From positions 76,049,001 through 76,113,000 of the forward strand of contig NC_133544.1 in the NCBI RefSeq assembly GCF_048773025.1: a stretch of DNA of 64,000 nucleotides. The letters run 5' to 3'. Source of the stretch: Camelus bactrianus. Its lineage: Eukaryota > Chordata > Mammalia > Artiodactyla > Camelidae. Below the pieces are notes generated by a model that was not told the DNA's origin, ran no database searches, and worked only from the letters and a program-made list of their open reading frames with translations. The position numbers and the translations under genes were made by a program. Below are positions 1-11,535 of the stretch, in pieces. Each line of letters opens with the position of its first letter. Within the stretch, counting starts at the first letter, position 1.

Positions 1-70
1 AGTGGTAACTATTCATTTTTATTTGTGGAATGTATGTATGAGAAAGATAGAGAAAGAGAGGTTCTGAACC

Positions 71-99
71 ATTCATTCATTCATTCATTCATTCATTCA
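71..99. repeat. (ATTC)n microsatellite
   Basis: About seven uninterrupted copies of the tetranucleotide ATTC, seen directly. It lies just ahead of a MIR and carries no other signal. Confidence 0.95.
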
Positions 100-144
100 C
101 ACTGGAGTCACTTTCTTGTCCCTTAGCTGTGGTAGAAGTGCTCT

Positions 145-310
145 CAGGTGTGAGTTCAGGAGGACCAGGCTCTTGACCGGGCTAAAATCAACTTGCTGTG
201 TGATCTTAGGGAAGTAGTGACAACCTCTTTAGATCTTAGAATCCCCAGCTGTAAAATGGGAGGGTAGGACTAGATCTATAAAGCACCTTCTCATGTCAGT
301 ATTCTAGGAG
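145..310 (+). mobile_element. MIR SINE, plus strand
   Basis: The core 'gctgtgtgatcttaggg' followed by 'ccccagctgtaaaatggg' matches the central conserved part of the mammal-wide tRNA-derived SINE MIR (consensus roughly 'gctgtgtgaccttggg ... tcatctgtaaaatggg'). The copy is diverged, as expected for an element older than the placental radiation. Its edges are approximate. Confidence 0.8.
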
Positions 311-419
311 TCTATTCTGTTACGTTTTATGCTTGTCTTTCTTTAAATTAATTGATGCTGCTGTACCAGTGTCATCCATAGGGTATGGCAAGTAAGGATA
401 GCTGTCTGAGATTTTAAAC

Positions 420-452
420 TCTGTGTGTGTGTCTGTCTGTGTGTGTGTGTCC
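420..452. repeat. Impure (TG)n microsatellite
   Basis: A short TG run interrupted by TC and CTG units, seen directly. Confidence 0.9.
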
Positions 453-819
453 TGCTATTGCGGGAGGTGAGAAAGCCAATCAGACAGTCAGCGGAGGACC
501 AGGAAGTGATACTACAGTTGACATACATCTACCTACAAATTAGGTGGTAAACTTTCCTTCATTTTACCCTTTCTTCCTCTGACCATCATCTAAAAGTTTG
601 GGCTGAGTGCTAGATAATATCCTCCCTTTCACATAGACTGCACACTTCTTCTGTAAATGTCTCTTTTTTAAGGTTGTCCTTGACTATCATCTAAACCAAA
701 TTTCTGCAGACTGAATTATGAGAAAAAATAAATGGGTTATTTTGGTTTATCTTTCCAGGGAAGAAGCTTGTGATTACTTGTTACAAAGTGGGGTTTTGAT
801 GATTCCTGTTGGCCTAGAT

Positions 820-990
820 TCTAGAGACACAGGCTTGAGTGTGAGCCTTAGCTCTGCCACTTACCAGCTCTGGCCTTGGACAACTCAGATTTGTGTTTTC
901 CAATTTGCAAGTGAAGAAAATAACTACTTTGCAATGTTGCTGAGGAAGTAGGGAAGGAGGAAGATGACAGGTAATGTGTGTGTAATTAGT
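820..990 (+). mobile_element. MIR SINE, plus strand
   Basis: The phrase 'agctctgccacttaccagct' followed by 'ttggacaactcag' and a 'tttgcaagtgaagaaaataa' stretch follows the MIR consensus order (gctctgccacttactagct, then the core, then the variable 3' part). Confidence 0.8.
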
Positions 991-994
991 AGCT

Positions 995-1890
995 ACTCTG
1001 TGACTTATTCTTGTGTTCAACTATGTCTGTAAAGGATGGAAGTAGGCTCTGGGTCTTTTTCTGGAAGCAGTCACTCTGGGTTAAGGACAAGAAAACCCTG
1101 TGAGAGTTCTATGCTCCAGACCAACTCCTCCTAACTTGCCTGTGAAAAACCTTCTGAGGTTGAGTCTCTAAAGTTGCACTGAGGTCAGGAGAGACTTCTC
1201 TCTGCCTCTCCCATCCCGCCTGCCCTTGTTTAGATAACCTGCCCTTCTGTTAAATTAACGCGCTGTGATCAGTAGCTCCCAAAGCTATTTGATTGCACTT
1301 GTTGGTTCTTCGTTTTCCGAGTGATTATACATCGATCATTTGATGATCTGTTGCATTATCACCCAGGGTCTGTGACATTAAGGTGACTTGTCTATCATTT
1401 GCAGGGTCATTCTTTTCTCCTTTCTAAGTTGGTTCTGACATTTGCTCTTTTCCAAAATGTGGGGACCTCTGTAATGGAATTTATTAAAAAATACTAAACA
1501 GCAGCTTGACAGTGATGTCCACCCATTGATTTGCATCTGCCACTATCATCAACTCTCGTCCTGGAAGGACCTGGCATATAAGAGGAGCCTCTCTTTTTGG
1601 TGATTTGGAATCTATGAGAGAAAGTCTTTAATTTAACCCTTAATATCACTATCTGCTTTCACACCTTCTAGGCACATGTACAGGACAGTAAAAATCCTTA
1701 CGTTCTTTAATTGAGAAGGCTCAGTTAACCTCACTCAGGTGGGACTTGCAGTGGGTTACTAAGGTGCATTTCTCATCCCTGCCATCTAAAAGGAAGGGCT
1801 GCTGTGGCTCTGTGGGAATAATCTGATGTGGCACCTGCTTTGTTGCAGTGAGTAGTCACTGAGATCAAGTTGGGGAGAAACTCAACCATC
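995..1890. other. Unassigned single-copy-looking sequence
   Basis: I see no coding frame, known repeat or RNA gene here. Composition is ordinary, and TAA/TGA stops are frequent in all frames. Confidence 0.5.
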
Positions 1891-1894
1891 TCTT

Positions 1895-2060
1895 GTTAAT
1901 ATAATAATGGTCAACACTTACTGAGCACTTCCTATAGCCCCCAGGCACTGTGCTAAGCACTTTATATGGATGATCTCATTTAGTGAAAGTGTTCTTATGA
2001 ATTATATTCTATTACTTTTCTTATTTTACTGATGAGCTTGGGTTCGGCTCCAGGCTCCCT
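1895..2060 (-). mobile_element. MIR SINE, minus strand
   Basis: 'aacacttactgagcacttcc', 'ccaggcactgtgctaagcac' and 'ttttactgatgagcttggg' occur in the order of the MIR reverse complement (3' tail first, core last). Confidence 0.85.
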
Positions 2061-2223
2061 GTCCATCATAGCAGGGTGGATTTGGCCAAGTACTGAGTAG
2101 GGCTTCCAGATGACTTAACCTAGACAATATGGCCTTTCTTAATACTATCAAGTGTTATAGGCCTCAGAAGTGGCCTGAAAAAATCAGGAATAGAGTCAGA
2201 GAATCTAGGTCTTAGCAATTGAA

Positions 2224-2345
2224 ATCACCTCTAGAGATCACTTATCTAGCCCCGTTTTTAAGGCAAGTTTTGAGACCAGTGAGCTCTTGCTAGCTTTCAG
2301 ATCCTCATTTGTTAGAAACCCTAATGCTGTTAGTCATTGATAACA
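2224..2345. mobile_element. Possible MIR3-like fragment
   Basis: 'ctagagatcacttatctagccc' followed by 'aaggcaagttttgagacc' resembles the 'agatcatctagtccaaccc ... gaggaaactgaggcc' portion of MIR3-type elements. Divergence is high and the call is tentative. Confidence 0.35.
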
Positions 2346-2349
2346 GGGA

Positions 2350-3790
2350 GGACCTGCAGCACAGTGAGAGAGAGAGAAGATGGAGTAGTTGCAAGTCTTG
2401 CATAGGCTTTTTTCAGTGATAAACATTTGATGTTAACATTGTGCCCACCTTGTGCTGACTCACTATGAAGTCCATGGTGTATTGTGAGCAGGCAGATGGA
2501 CTGGCACATATGTGAACATAAAACGTGTCTGAACAGGGTGTAGGGTGGGAGGAGTGGTGTATGGAGACCTAGTTAACGTACAAATCTAAAATAGAATTTA
2601 AATGTAGGGAAATGGAAGAGTGCATAGAACTAATTTGGTGAGAACACCTCTTCCTCAGCATTTTCAAGTCAGAATAGTTCAGAATGTTTATTTTTTAAAA
2701 AACAGATGTCAGTCAGTAATGTAATAAAACATCTGCTGTACACTGATAACACATAATACTCAATTGTAACAAATGTGTTTACATAAACATTTTTAATCTG
2801 CCTACATATTAAGAGGACTGGTATTCTTACGAGATGGTTTTCCTAAGTCAACACACAGTTTCCTTCCCTTTTCCCCTGGAACTGTTTCTAAGTGACATTT
2901 CTAAATGGTAAGTTCAATGTTTCTTTTCTCCTGGAATTTCTCCAGCCATAGAATATTGTAAACTAATAAATACTAACTCTGTTTTCCCTAATGCCATTTT
3001 GGTTCTTGGATGTATATCATAGAGAAGGTTCAGTGTTACAGGAGTTGGGTCTAATTAATTCCTCAGGAACTCTTCTTATGATTTTTAGGTCACATAGCTT
3101 AACAATTCTTTCTAACAGTAAAAGAAGCAGGTATGTGGATGATAAGGAGAAACAACCCAGTTGCGGAAGTTTTTATAGGTAGTATTTTGTTGATGAGTAA
3201 ATATAGGTAGTATGTAAATAAATTAGTTTAAATAATTTAAACCCTATTTCCTACAGGGTACATTGAAAATTAAATTATATACTTGATGGAGAATGGTGGT
3301 GAAGTTTTAAAACCCCAAACCAAGTGAGTTTAGAACCTGGAACTCTTACATTTTAAAGAAAAGAGCACCAGGAGGTGTACCAATATTTGGGTCTGTAAAT
3401 TCAGTCTTTTCCCCCTGGTTCAGGAAAGACTTCAGAATTTGAGAGCAGGCGGCAGAGGTGAACAGAGAACTTGGGTTAATCCTGGAGTGTCTACATGAGT
3501 CAAGAGTTTAGGGATATTGACTGTATAGACATAACCTTCTCTCTAAAGTGTCTAAAATGAATGAGACTATTTAGACTCATTGACAGAAATTGAATTCGTT
3601 TCCTGTCCTCCAAACAAGGTTTTGTTTTTTTTTACTGTCACGGTTTTATACTCTCACGGGTATTGGACCAAACCCAAGTCTTTGACAAGAAATGAGGATA
3701 AGAAACCTCATTTGCAACAAATCTGAAATACACCCTTCCTTTCTGTTCCCTTTACCACAACTCTAGGTCAGGTCTTATATGCAGTGTTGC
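2350..3790. other. Unassigned AT-rich sequence
   Basis: No repeat family or exon is recognised. Part of it (about 2690-2830, with 'aataaaacatctgctg' and neighbouring AT-rich motifs) looks single-copy and could be regulatory, but nothing in the sequence proves it. Confidence 0.4.
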
Positions 3791-3794
3791 CTAA

Positions 3795-4090
3795 TAATGA
3801 TAACGTAGATGATAATAATGCAAGCTAACATTTATTAAGCGTTTGCTCTGTGCCCCATATGAAGTGCTTCACACATATTAACTCATGTAACCCTCACAAC
3901 CAGTTTCTGAAGTAGGTAATATTTCTGTGCCAACTTTACAGGTGTGCAAATGTGGAAATGGGTGTGTACGCGGGGTGGGGGAGACTGAGGAACTTGCCCA
4001 CGTTCACACAGTTAGTGCCAGAGCAGGAATGCCACATCAGGCAGTGGGACTCCGGGCCCTAAGTCTGTAATCTCTAATGCTTTGTTGTCT
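3795..4090 (-). mobile_element. Near full-length MIR, minus strand
   Basis: The sequence runs from 'gataataatgcaagctaaca' through 'tattaactcatgtaaccctc' to 'gaacttgcccacgttcacac' and 'gggactccgggccctaag', which is nearly the whole MIR reverse complement in order. It is one of the most complete MIRs in the window. A G-rich insertion (tgtacgcggggtggggg) sits in the middle. Confidence 0.9.
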
Positions 4091-4139
4091 TCTAACTGAA
4101 TGTCTGGCTTCTTGGCTAGCCTCATGATGCTGTTAGAGT

Positions 4140-4437
4140 TAATGTTCTTAAAATACTACTTTGAACATTTTATTTCCGTGCTCAAAAGCCTTCTTGGCTT
4201 CTTCCCAAACACGGAGTAAAGTCTAAACTCTCCAGCCAGGCAGTATCCGGTCTGGCTGCAGCCTAGCTTGCCAGCACCACCTTCTTTACTGCTCCCACTG
4301 AACTTCCCCTCTTGGAGGGCCAGCCTGCTCACTGCCTCTTTAACCCCCAGTCTACTCTGCTCTGAACTCACCTGGTATTTTTCCTCGTTTTGAGTCTTTG
4401 GTTATGCCTTTTCCTCTGCCAAGTATTTCTCCCCACT
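4140..4437 (+). mobile_element. L2 LINE fragment, plus strand
   Basis: 'gctcaaaagccttcttggct', then 'ggagtaaagtctaaactc' and 'ggtctggctgcagcctagct', follow the L2 ORF2 3' region ('...aaacccttcaatggctccc', 'aaagtccaaactcc', 'gatctggcccctgcctac'). It is cut at 4438 by an L1 insertion. A short L2-like remnant ('cttttcacctatttaaactc') resumes after 4850. Confidence 0.75.
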
Positions 4438-4850
4438 TTTTTTTTTTTTAATCGAAATGTAGTTGATTTACAATGTTGTGTTAGTTTCTGGTGTACAGCA
4501 TAGTGATTCACTTATACATATATATTCTTTTTCATATTCATTATAGGTTACTACAAGATATTGAATATAGTTCCCTGTGCTATGCAGTAGAACCTTGTTG
4601 TTTATCTGTTTTATATATAGTAGTTCGTATCTGCAAATCCCAAACTTCTAATTTATCCCTCCTCACCTCCTTTCCTCCCTGGTAACCATAAGTTTGTTTT
4701 CTGTGTCTGTGAATCTGTTCCTGTTTTGTAAATAAATTCATTTGTGCTTTTTTTTTTTAGATTCCACATTTAAGTGATGTATGATATTTGTCTTTCTCTG
4801 TCTGACTTAACTTCACTTAATATGATAATCTCTAGATCCATCCATCCTCA
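4438..4850 (-). mobile_element. 5'-truncated L1, minus strand, inserted in L2
   Basis: A poly(T) run at 4438-4450 is the reversed poly(A) tail. It is followed by the reverse complement of the cetartiodactyl L1 3' UTR ('gatttacaatgttgtgttag', 'ttccctgtgctatgcagtag') and the last part of ORF2 ('ttagattccacatttaagtg', 'ctagatccatccat'). The insertion ends inside the 3' end of ORF2, the usual 5' truncation. A rough target duplication 'ctcccactttt'/'cctcactctttt' may flank it. Confidence 0.9.
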
Positions 4851-5005
4851 CTCTTTTCACCTATTTAAACTCAGCACAAGACTTGCATTCAGCAGGGAGT
4901 GACCAGGATGTGATAGGATTTTAAGCCATGCCTCAAAACATGGGAATGTTAAGCCTGGAGGAGAAACGACTGAGTTGGACCAAACCAACCACTTTTAATT
5001 AAAAG

Positions 5006-5118
5006 TCTGGGGTTAGGGGTATAGCTCATTTGGTAGAGTGCATGCTGAGCGTGCATGAGGTACTTGGTTCAATTTCCAGTACTTCCATTTGAAAAGATTA
5101 AAAAAAAAAAAAAAAGAA
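5006..5118 (+). mobile_element. Camelid tRNA-derived SINE (vic-1-like), plus strand
   Basis: The head 'ggggtatagctcatttgg' holds an A-box-like pol III promoter (TAGCTCATTTGG), and about 35 bases on 'ggttcaatttcc' is a B-box-like element. The body is followed by a short AT stretch and an A15 tail at about 5100-5114. This is the layout of the tRNA-derived SINE I remember from camelids, and it is the main lineage clue in the window. It is not a working tRNA gene: the acceptor stem does not close and the poly(A) tail is typical of a SINE. Confidence 0.8.
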
Positions 5119-5119
5119 A

Positions 5120-7230
5120 CCAAATAAAATCTACCATGTGGAAGAGGTTCATGGTAGTGTTGTTCAGTCCATCATCCTGCCGGGTCAGAAACAGATCCAG
5201 AATTCAAGTCCTTTCTTAACACAGCATCCACCCAGAGGACACAATTCCATTGGATTTTATTTTTATTTGCCACAGAAGGTGTCTGAATTAAGGTTTACTA
5301 TATTTGGTACTCATAAACCAAAATATGTGCTCTTACCAGCTTCCTGAGGGGTAGTAATTGAACAAATGGTTTTCAGTAACTGACAGCGTGGCACCACCAT
5401 TGTGCATACTTTCAGACTGAGATTAGGAGCTCTCAGGAAAGTCCCAGACACATGGTTTCATGATTAATTACTGCCTTTCTTTTTGAACTATTATAAGCAT
5501 AATATTTATCATGCATTTATGACAAAGTTTTTTTGAATTAAAATTATTACTTTATTGTTATTATCTAGTTATTTGTGTACATTGTTACATTAATACTACA
5601 GTAGGATATATTTGCTTCAGAGCATTTTGCACCTATAATTTTCCATTAAATAAATTTTAAAACCATGTAATTAGCTCAAATATGAGTTATCCTTACCTCT
5701 ATTGACACATTTCTGTCTCTAAGTATCTAAACCCAACCCCCACCCCCACCCACTTCCAAATTGCTTCGCTTTTTCAGTGATTTTGTTATTATTAGCACCA
5801 AGTACCACTCCATTCCCAAAAGAAGAAGGAATCCTGGGGTCTTTTTTGCATCTCCCAAGTATGGTCCTGAGAAAAAATGTCTACTTGATGATTTTTTTGT
5901 GTGTGTGTGTGCAGTGAGGATTCAAAAGCCAGATGGATGATTCAATGAAATGACCCTTGTGCTTTCTTCTGATTTTGATATTTTATGCTTTGCCGACTTT
6001 CTTCTGCAGTGAAACCTGGTGGTTATTCACTCCTCTTAATGCGTAGACTACCTCACATAGTTGAGCATTCCACAGTTTTCTTTCCACCAATAGAAGTTAT
6101 AGTGTGACTGGGAAGTGGACTGGGCGGGGGTTTTGACCACCACCTTGCTATGGAGAGGGCTTCCCTTGGATCCAAAGCATTGGAAATATGAGTTCAAAAG
6201 AGAAGGAAAAGGAAATGTGTACCTGTTCCATAAAAATCAGTTTAATTTCTTTTGTTACTGAGCAGTTCTTTTTTACAAACAGGCCTTTTATTTTTAAGAC
6301 CAGCTAGTGTTTTGACTGAGTGGTTTAAAAAAGGAATGATTGTTCATGCAGATAGCAGCAAGGTATTCCAATAGGGCTTCATTTCTTACTATTATAGGCT
6401 TTTCCTAAAAGAAACAGTAATCTTTGTGGTGAGCATGGGGAACTATTTCTTCAATACAAATCCAATTTATTTTGGTCAGCTGATTGGTGCTTGAAACCCG
6501 ATCAATGAACGTGATATTAATTATTCATTAAGGTACTTAGAAGGATAGAATTTGCATTCTCATGCAGTCAAAATTGATGAGGCTTTGCATTTGTACTAAA
6601 GGAATAGCTTCCAACTCAATGCTAAAACTCAATATAGTCTTAATAAAATTTTTGAAAAAGCACTAATAATTTGAACTTTCTCATATCCACAGAACATTTG
6701 TTTTATTGGACCCTTATGTCCTATTAAAAGTGTGTTGAAAATACTCTTTTTATATCTAATCATATGGATGTGGTTTTAAAAAAGTCTCAAGAACATTTCA
6801 AATGAAAGGTCATAATCATTGTAATAGAGCTTAAAAAATTGTGATTTGGAGAACAAAGTTGCAATTCATATCTTTATGAAAGACATTTACTATAGCACAT
6901 CTTCAGCATTTTAGTTCTCAGATAAGAAAATATTGGGACTGTAATGATCTTTAGTAGAGAGCTAAGTAGTAGTCCCACAGATTAGAAAAACCAAGCACAA
7001 AGCAGACTTGTCTTAAATCAGGAATATGTTTGGAGATATTGCATAGAGCCAGGCAACAGGCTTTGTCTGAGATTCTGACTTACGCGTGCAGCCACAAATA
7101 GATCTACAGAGCGCAGCCACTCCATTTATCTCACACTCTGAAGGGTGTGTGGAATGCTATTGTAGCACCTGGCTGGAGGGCATCTGTGTCTGACTCTTTT
7201 GTGCTTCTCTCAGGAGGTAGAAATGGCCAG
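5120..7230. other. Unassigned AT-rich sequence, possibly with conserved non-coding DNA
   Basis: No exon or named repeat is recognised over about 2.1 kb apart from a small C-rich run (about 5731-5751) and a short (GT)8 near 5900. The portion 6400-7000 is rich in homeobox-like TAAT cores ('attaattattcattaagg') and an E-box 'cagctgattg'. That composition is common in deeply conserved enhancers but is not diagnostic. Confidence 0.4.
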
Positions 7231-7236
7231 TGGTAC

Positions 7237-7787
7237 TGTTACCCCGAAACGGGAAGGGAAAAGACCCCAGTTCTTGTTGTAACTGAAAGATAAGAATTCA
7301 GACAGGAGGCAGACGTTGTGTAGTGAAAGATTTTAAAGGATTTATTTAGCAAAGGGAAAGTATACCTCTAAGGGTAGGAGGCAGGCCGATCTAAAGGGGG
7401 AAAAGCAGTGGTCTTTGTTTGCCCCTTCTCTTATACCCTTGCTTAGAGGTGGTCTTTTGATTGATGGATGGATCTTGCCCCCTGGAATGCTTAGTCATGT
7501 TTGCCCCCTTTGTGCATGTCCTTACCCATGATGCACACAGAAAAACCCATGGGGGGCCTAAACTGCAATGCTAATTACATTATAATGAACATTGGGTCAT
7601 ATCCAGTTAGGTCCTTCTCACTACCTCGCTGTTGTGGCTGTTAGACTCTAACCGGTTTCTTGCTGGCACTCATTTAGAGCAAGTTAAGTCCCTTTACGCT
7701 GGAGGTGGACATACTGCCATCTTCCTGATCATCCTCTCTCTCTTCCACCGATCTGCCTGGTGCCTTCACTTATCTAACTACCTAACA
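7237..7787 (-). mobile_element. Solo LTR of an endogenous retrovirus (ERV1-like), minus strand
   Basis: A 551-bp unit begins TG (7237) and ends CA (7787), flanked by an exact 4-bp duplication GTAC (7233-7236 and 7788-7791). A 4-bp duplication fits gammaretrovirus-like ERV1 families. Read on the minus strand it has a TATA-like 'gtataagag' near 7430 and an AATAAA polyadenylation signal near 7343, in that order, which sets the orientation. No internal retroviral sequence lies beside it, so it is a solo LTR left by recombination between LTRs. The family name is not known to me. The clean ends suggest it is younger than the MaLR-like LTRs nearby. Confidence 0.85.
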
Positions 7788-7888
7788 GTACTGATTCATA
7801 TTTTTCTGTAGTATGTTCTGAACTCTGTTAAAAAAAATTCAGTTCCAAAGGCTGCACATGTTTTGGAAGGAGATACTCTAGGAGAAGG

Positions 7889-7913
7889 GGTGTGTGTGTG
7901 TGTGTGTGTGTGT
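7889..7913. repeat. (GT)n microsatellite
   Basis: About twelve uninterrupted GT units, seen directly. Confidence 0.95.
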
Positions 7914-7917
7914 AGGT

Positions 7918-8375
7918 GTATTGGTTAGGATGCCTCTGGCCACAGGAACAGAGAGCCTAGACTCTTGCAGACTTAAACAATAAGGAGACATGTCTCACGT
8001 ACGTCTGGGAGCCCAGAGGCAAAGTGGGCACTAGGCGTGGTGATCGGAGGTTCAATGATGGCATCAAGGACCCTGGTTCTCTCCATTTTTCTACTGTGAT
8101 GCTTTCTAGGGCTGTTTCCCCTATGGCTGCAGAATGATCACCAATGGCAATCAGGGTACATGCTTCCTTATTCACAAACAGCAGGAGAGAGAATGAGAAA
8201 AGTCTTCCTTAAGCATGGAATATACATTCTTTCCTTTGGTACAATTGGCTCATCCTCGGTCATGGGTCATGGGCTCATATCAGGACGAATAATCATCAGG
8301 AAAGTGTTATATACAGATTGGGTTACATCTATCAGGATTTCAGGAAATGAGTGGATGCTTGGACAACAGTGGGGT
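7918..8375 (+). mobile_element. Ancient interspersed repeat, family not resolved
   Basis: Phrases such as 'gacttaaacaataaggagac', 'ctggttctctccatttttct', 'tggctgcagaatgatcacca' and 'attggctcatcctcggtcat' belong to a common mammalian interspersed repeat whose name I cannot recall with confidence. Related pieces appear at 53590-53641 / 55039-55065 and 59700-60080. An open frame of 101 codons crosses part of it (8160-8465), but nothing supports it as a gene. Confidence 0.5.
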
Positions 8376-9090
8376 TCTGTTAGAAAGGATAAAGAGGAGA
8401 GATACATCTGTGTGAAAAACCGAAGTGTCTTCTACCAGAGAAGAGGACTGCTCTTTGTTACTTAGGGAAAGCCTGTATCTGGGGTACCTTCATCCAGATT
8501 CTTATCATAGTGGTCTGCCTTCCTGTCTCTATTCCTCTTTTCTTGCTCTCAGACTTTAGTAAATGCCTGCAGTATACACTGGTATTGCTACGATGACTTG
8601 ATAATAATCTGGTTTTGTGTGTTCCATATTGCACAAACCTCTTCAGATAGGTTTATCTCCTCTAAATTTGAAGTAATGGAGAATACACTTCTGATACGTA
8701 CCGCCCTATGTTCCTCTAGAAAAGTTTTACTAATGTGTGTTTGAACCAGCTCCATGTGAATATCCGATTTCTATTACTTAGATAATATCAAGGTAGAAAA
8801 CAGATTTAAGAAATAATAGCATATTTTCTTGTTTTAAAAATTATGCTTTTGGGACCTAACAAAACTAGAAGGGACTCTAAAACATCTTATTTTTACATAA
8901 TATTTTTTAATAATTACATTTCATTTATTCTAATTGATTGATCTTTTATATTTTTATTTTCCCTTTGTAAATCTTTTTGTGATTACCTGAGCCTTTTTTC
9001 CATTTATCGATGGGATGAGATTATTTTCTTGATTGATTAATTATATTGTGGGTTGCATTAATGGTCTCAAATTTTCACTTTTCCCTGTAA
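8375..9090. other. Unassigned sequence
   Basis: AT-rich from about 8800 onward. No confident repeat or exon is seen. Confidence 0.4.
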
Positions 9091-9094
9091 ACAT

Positions 9095-9500
9095 TATGCT
9101 TTGTCCTGTGACTTTGGAATTCCTCCCATAACAGCAGAATCTATTTCCCACCCCCTGGAACTTCTTTGATCAATAGAATGAGGCAGAAGTGACTGTGTGC
9201 CACCTCTGAGCCTAAGCCGCAATAGCTGTGCATATCTGCACTTTCCTTCCTGTACCTCTGCCGTCATTGTGAGTACATGTCAGGTCTGGCTTGCTGGAGG
9301 ATGAGAGACATGGAGAAAGATGCAGAGACCATGTAAATCTGCTGACGTTAGCTGACTCCTAGACGTGAGAGTGAACACAGTCAAGATCAGCAGAGCCACC
9401 TGGCAGATGCCGAGTTAACCCCAGACTGTGAGCAATGAATGCTTATTGCACTCCTCCCAGGCTTCGGTTGCTTGTTAGGCCGTGTTACTATGATAAAGAT
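9095..9500 (+). mobile_element. MaLR-like (MLT1-type) LTR remnant, plus strand
   Basis: 'ctttggaattcctcccataa', 'caatagaatgaggcagaagt', 'gaggatgagagacatggaga' and a 3' part running 'gactgtgagcaatgaatgc' to 'ggttgcttgttaggccgtg' follow the order of MLT1-type mammalian apparent LTR retrotransposon LTRs. Strong divergence indicates an age before the placental radiation. Broken fossil; no internal sequence recognised. Confidence 0.55.
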
Positions 9501-9504
9501 GCTA

Positions 9505-10365
9505 TTATCCTCTTTCGTCCATTAACTTACAAATATGTCCTAGATTTTGGTTTTTAGTTTTGTTTATAATGTTTTGACTTGTAGTAGTTTAAGAGGTTTA
9601 TAAAACCAAGCCTGTTTTTCTCCTCTGTGATTTCTTCCATAGTTTTAACTTGCAGAAAATCCTTCTTCACTGAAAATTTAAATAAATATATACATATATT
9701 TTCTTCCATTTTGTGGTTTCAGTTTTACATCTAATTTTTACATATATTTGGGTCATTTGGTTATATGGTATGATCCAAGGAGCTAGAGGTTTTTTTTTTT
9801 TTCCAAAAATGATTTTTCCAACTAGTATTGAAAAAAATCCTTTCCCAATTTGATTAATGAAACCACCTCCATATATTTAGCTCTTAAATGTATATCAAAA
9901 TTTACTTTAAAAATATTACTTTAAAAATATTTTAGGTATTGTAGTTTTATATATCCTAATATTTATGAGGATTACATGTCTCTCATTTGTGAAAACAGCA
10001 GAAACAAATTGGAAAAAAAGAATGTATTTACAGAAAACCTTTAGAACCACTTTGGCAATCTCCTAAATTTTTTTCCAATTTTGGTGGGCTTTTTATTAAA
10101 TCTATAAATTAATTTGGAAAGACTTTTTATATTTGTAATAGTTAACCATCCTATTAATAATCATGCCAGATTTTACCATTTAAGTCATTTTTGTATCTTA
10201 GCATATTTTTGTATGTCTTACACAGAAAGTTGTTTTTCTTTAATTTTGTTTGGCTATTATTATTATTGGTATTTTCCTTTTTTTTTTTAGAGTACACTGA
10301 AGTTATATTTTTCTTTTTGTGTGTTTATCACAAATCAAGCTATATTTTCAGAATTATTAATTTCA
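9505..10365 (-). mobile_element. Ancient L1/HAL1-like LINE fragment, minus strand
   Basis: Stretches such as 'attaaatctataaattaatt' and 'ggtgggctttttattaaatc' match the reverse complement of the L1 ORF2 region that reads 'attgcattgaatctataaat'. Heavy divergence and AT-richness fit a very old L1M or HAL1 copy. Boundaries are uncertain. Confidence 0.55.
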
Positions 10366-10680
10366 ATAGACTATTGGTTTCGTGATCTAGTTTCGAAGGA
10401 AACTACTTTCTTTATTTGAGTAAATAAGATGGACAAAGATGGAACCAAATTAGAGAACTCAGCTCCCCTTCCTTCTGATGAACAGCACTGGAGGGTGGGA
10501 GTGGTGGTCGCTCGCATCTCTGATACTGGATGAGCAGAAAAGGCCCGCATCATGGAGGGTAAGAGGAATAGGGGCTCATTCTCCTCTGCCCTTTGGTGGT
10601 AGCAAAGGACTCATGTCCCCTTCATCTCTGGGGACACAGGACAGGAGATTGTGCCCCTGTAGCACATTCTAAGAACCACA
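10366..10680. other. Unassigned; resembles an old interspersed repeat
   Basis: The moderate GC content and the phrase 'gtagcaaaggactcatgtcc' suggest a repeat, but I cannot assign it. Short overlapping frames on both strands are not convincing genes. Confidence 0.35.
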
Positions 10681-10684
10681 GCAC

Positions 10685-10835
10685 TTATAAGTATGGTGAT
10701 ATAATTCCTAGTTTGCCCAGGACCATTTTGTTTTATACCTCTTCTAGGATAATTGCTTATAGTTCCCTCTTTCACTCTCAAAAGTGTTCTGGCCTGGATG
10801 ATGCATTACACGGTCCTCCTAGTCATACTGCACCA
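10685..10835. mobile_element. Ancient DNA-transposon-like repeat, unresolved
   Basis: 'ttgcccaggaccattttgtt', 'agttccctctttcactctca' and 'aagtgttctggcctggatga' match a short mammal-wide repeat I recall in the form 'ggttgcccgggac...ccctctttcactcccaaaagtgtccc'. I do not trust my recall of its name. Confidence 0.45.
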
Positions 10836-10839
10836 TGAA

Positions 10840-11530
10840 GCAGTGGGTGCAGTTACACTGACCACTGTGTCCTTAGACTGAGAACTGAGATGGGAGAACA
10901 GATGCTTAACATTCAATAGAGCCTTTGATGCCATGGATACAGGGCTCAGACTGCTAATTCGGGGAGGTAAAGGTCACCTTTGTGAGCACAAGCCCCCTAC
11001 TTCTCTTTACAGGCCCATGTGTTTTTGATGGAAGGAGAAGTGGCAGAGGAGCAGGCTTTTATCAGCTTTTGGACCAATCTCTGCCCCAAGTAGCGAAGCC
11101 TTTTCAGAGCCCTGGGCTATTACATTTGCTTAATTGGAAGAAAATAATGTTGGGTTGCATCCTGGAGCAACTAAGTGAATCATCTCAAACCTAAGCAACA
11201 AGCAAGGCTAAGGCTGAGAAGGCAGTGGGAGAGGGGATTTTGGAGAGTGACTCTGGGGAAAGCCCGTGCCCTTCCTGTGTTATCGAAGGGGCTGAGCAGC
11301 AGCAGCAGATGCCAATGTCCTTGCCATGCATGACTTGATGACCTCACATGGGAAATCATCACCTCTCCCAAAGCCTTCTCCTCAGAGATCACTGGCAGAA
11401 GTGCAGACTCCTGGAAACCTGGCTCATGAAGGAGGTCTTAAATTAGGCTTGGTCATGCTCCCTTTGTTAAGCTGCCGGCCTTTTGTTCTTTAGGGCATGG
11501 GGTTCCTGTGATTTGTTCATATCATTTCCC
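10840..11530. other. Unassigned sequence
   Basis: No repeat or exon is recognised. It is fairly GC-balanced, with only short frames on each strand. Confidence 0.4.
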
Positions 11531-11535
11531 TTGAA

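Noticed and set aside
5006-5118. Possible tRNA gene
   Set aside because: A and B boxes are present, but the poly(A) tail, unpaired acceptor arm and second copy at 27361 show it is a SINE.
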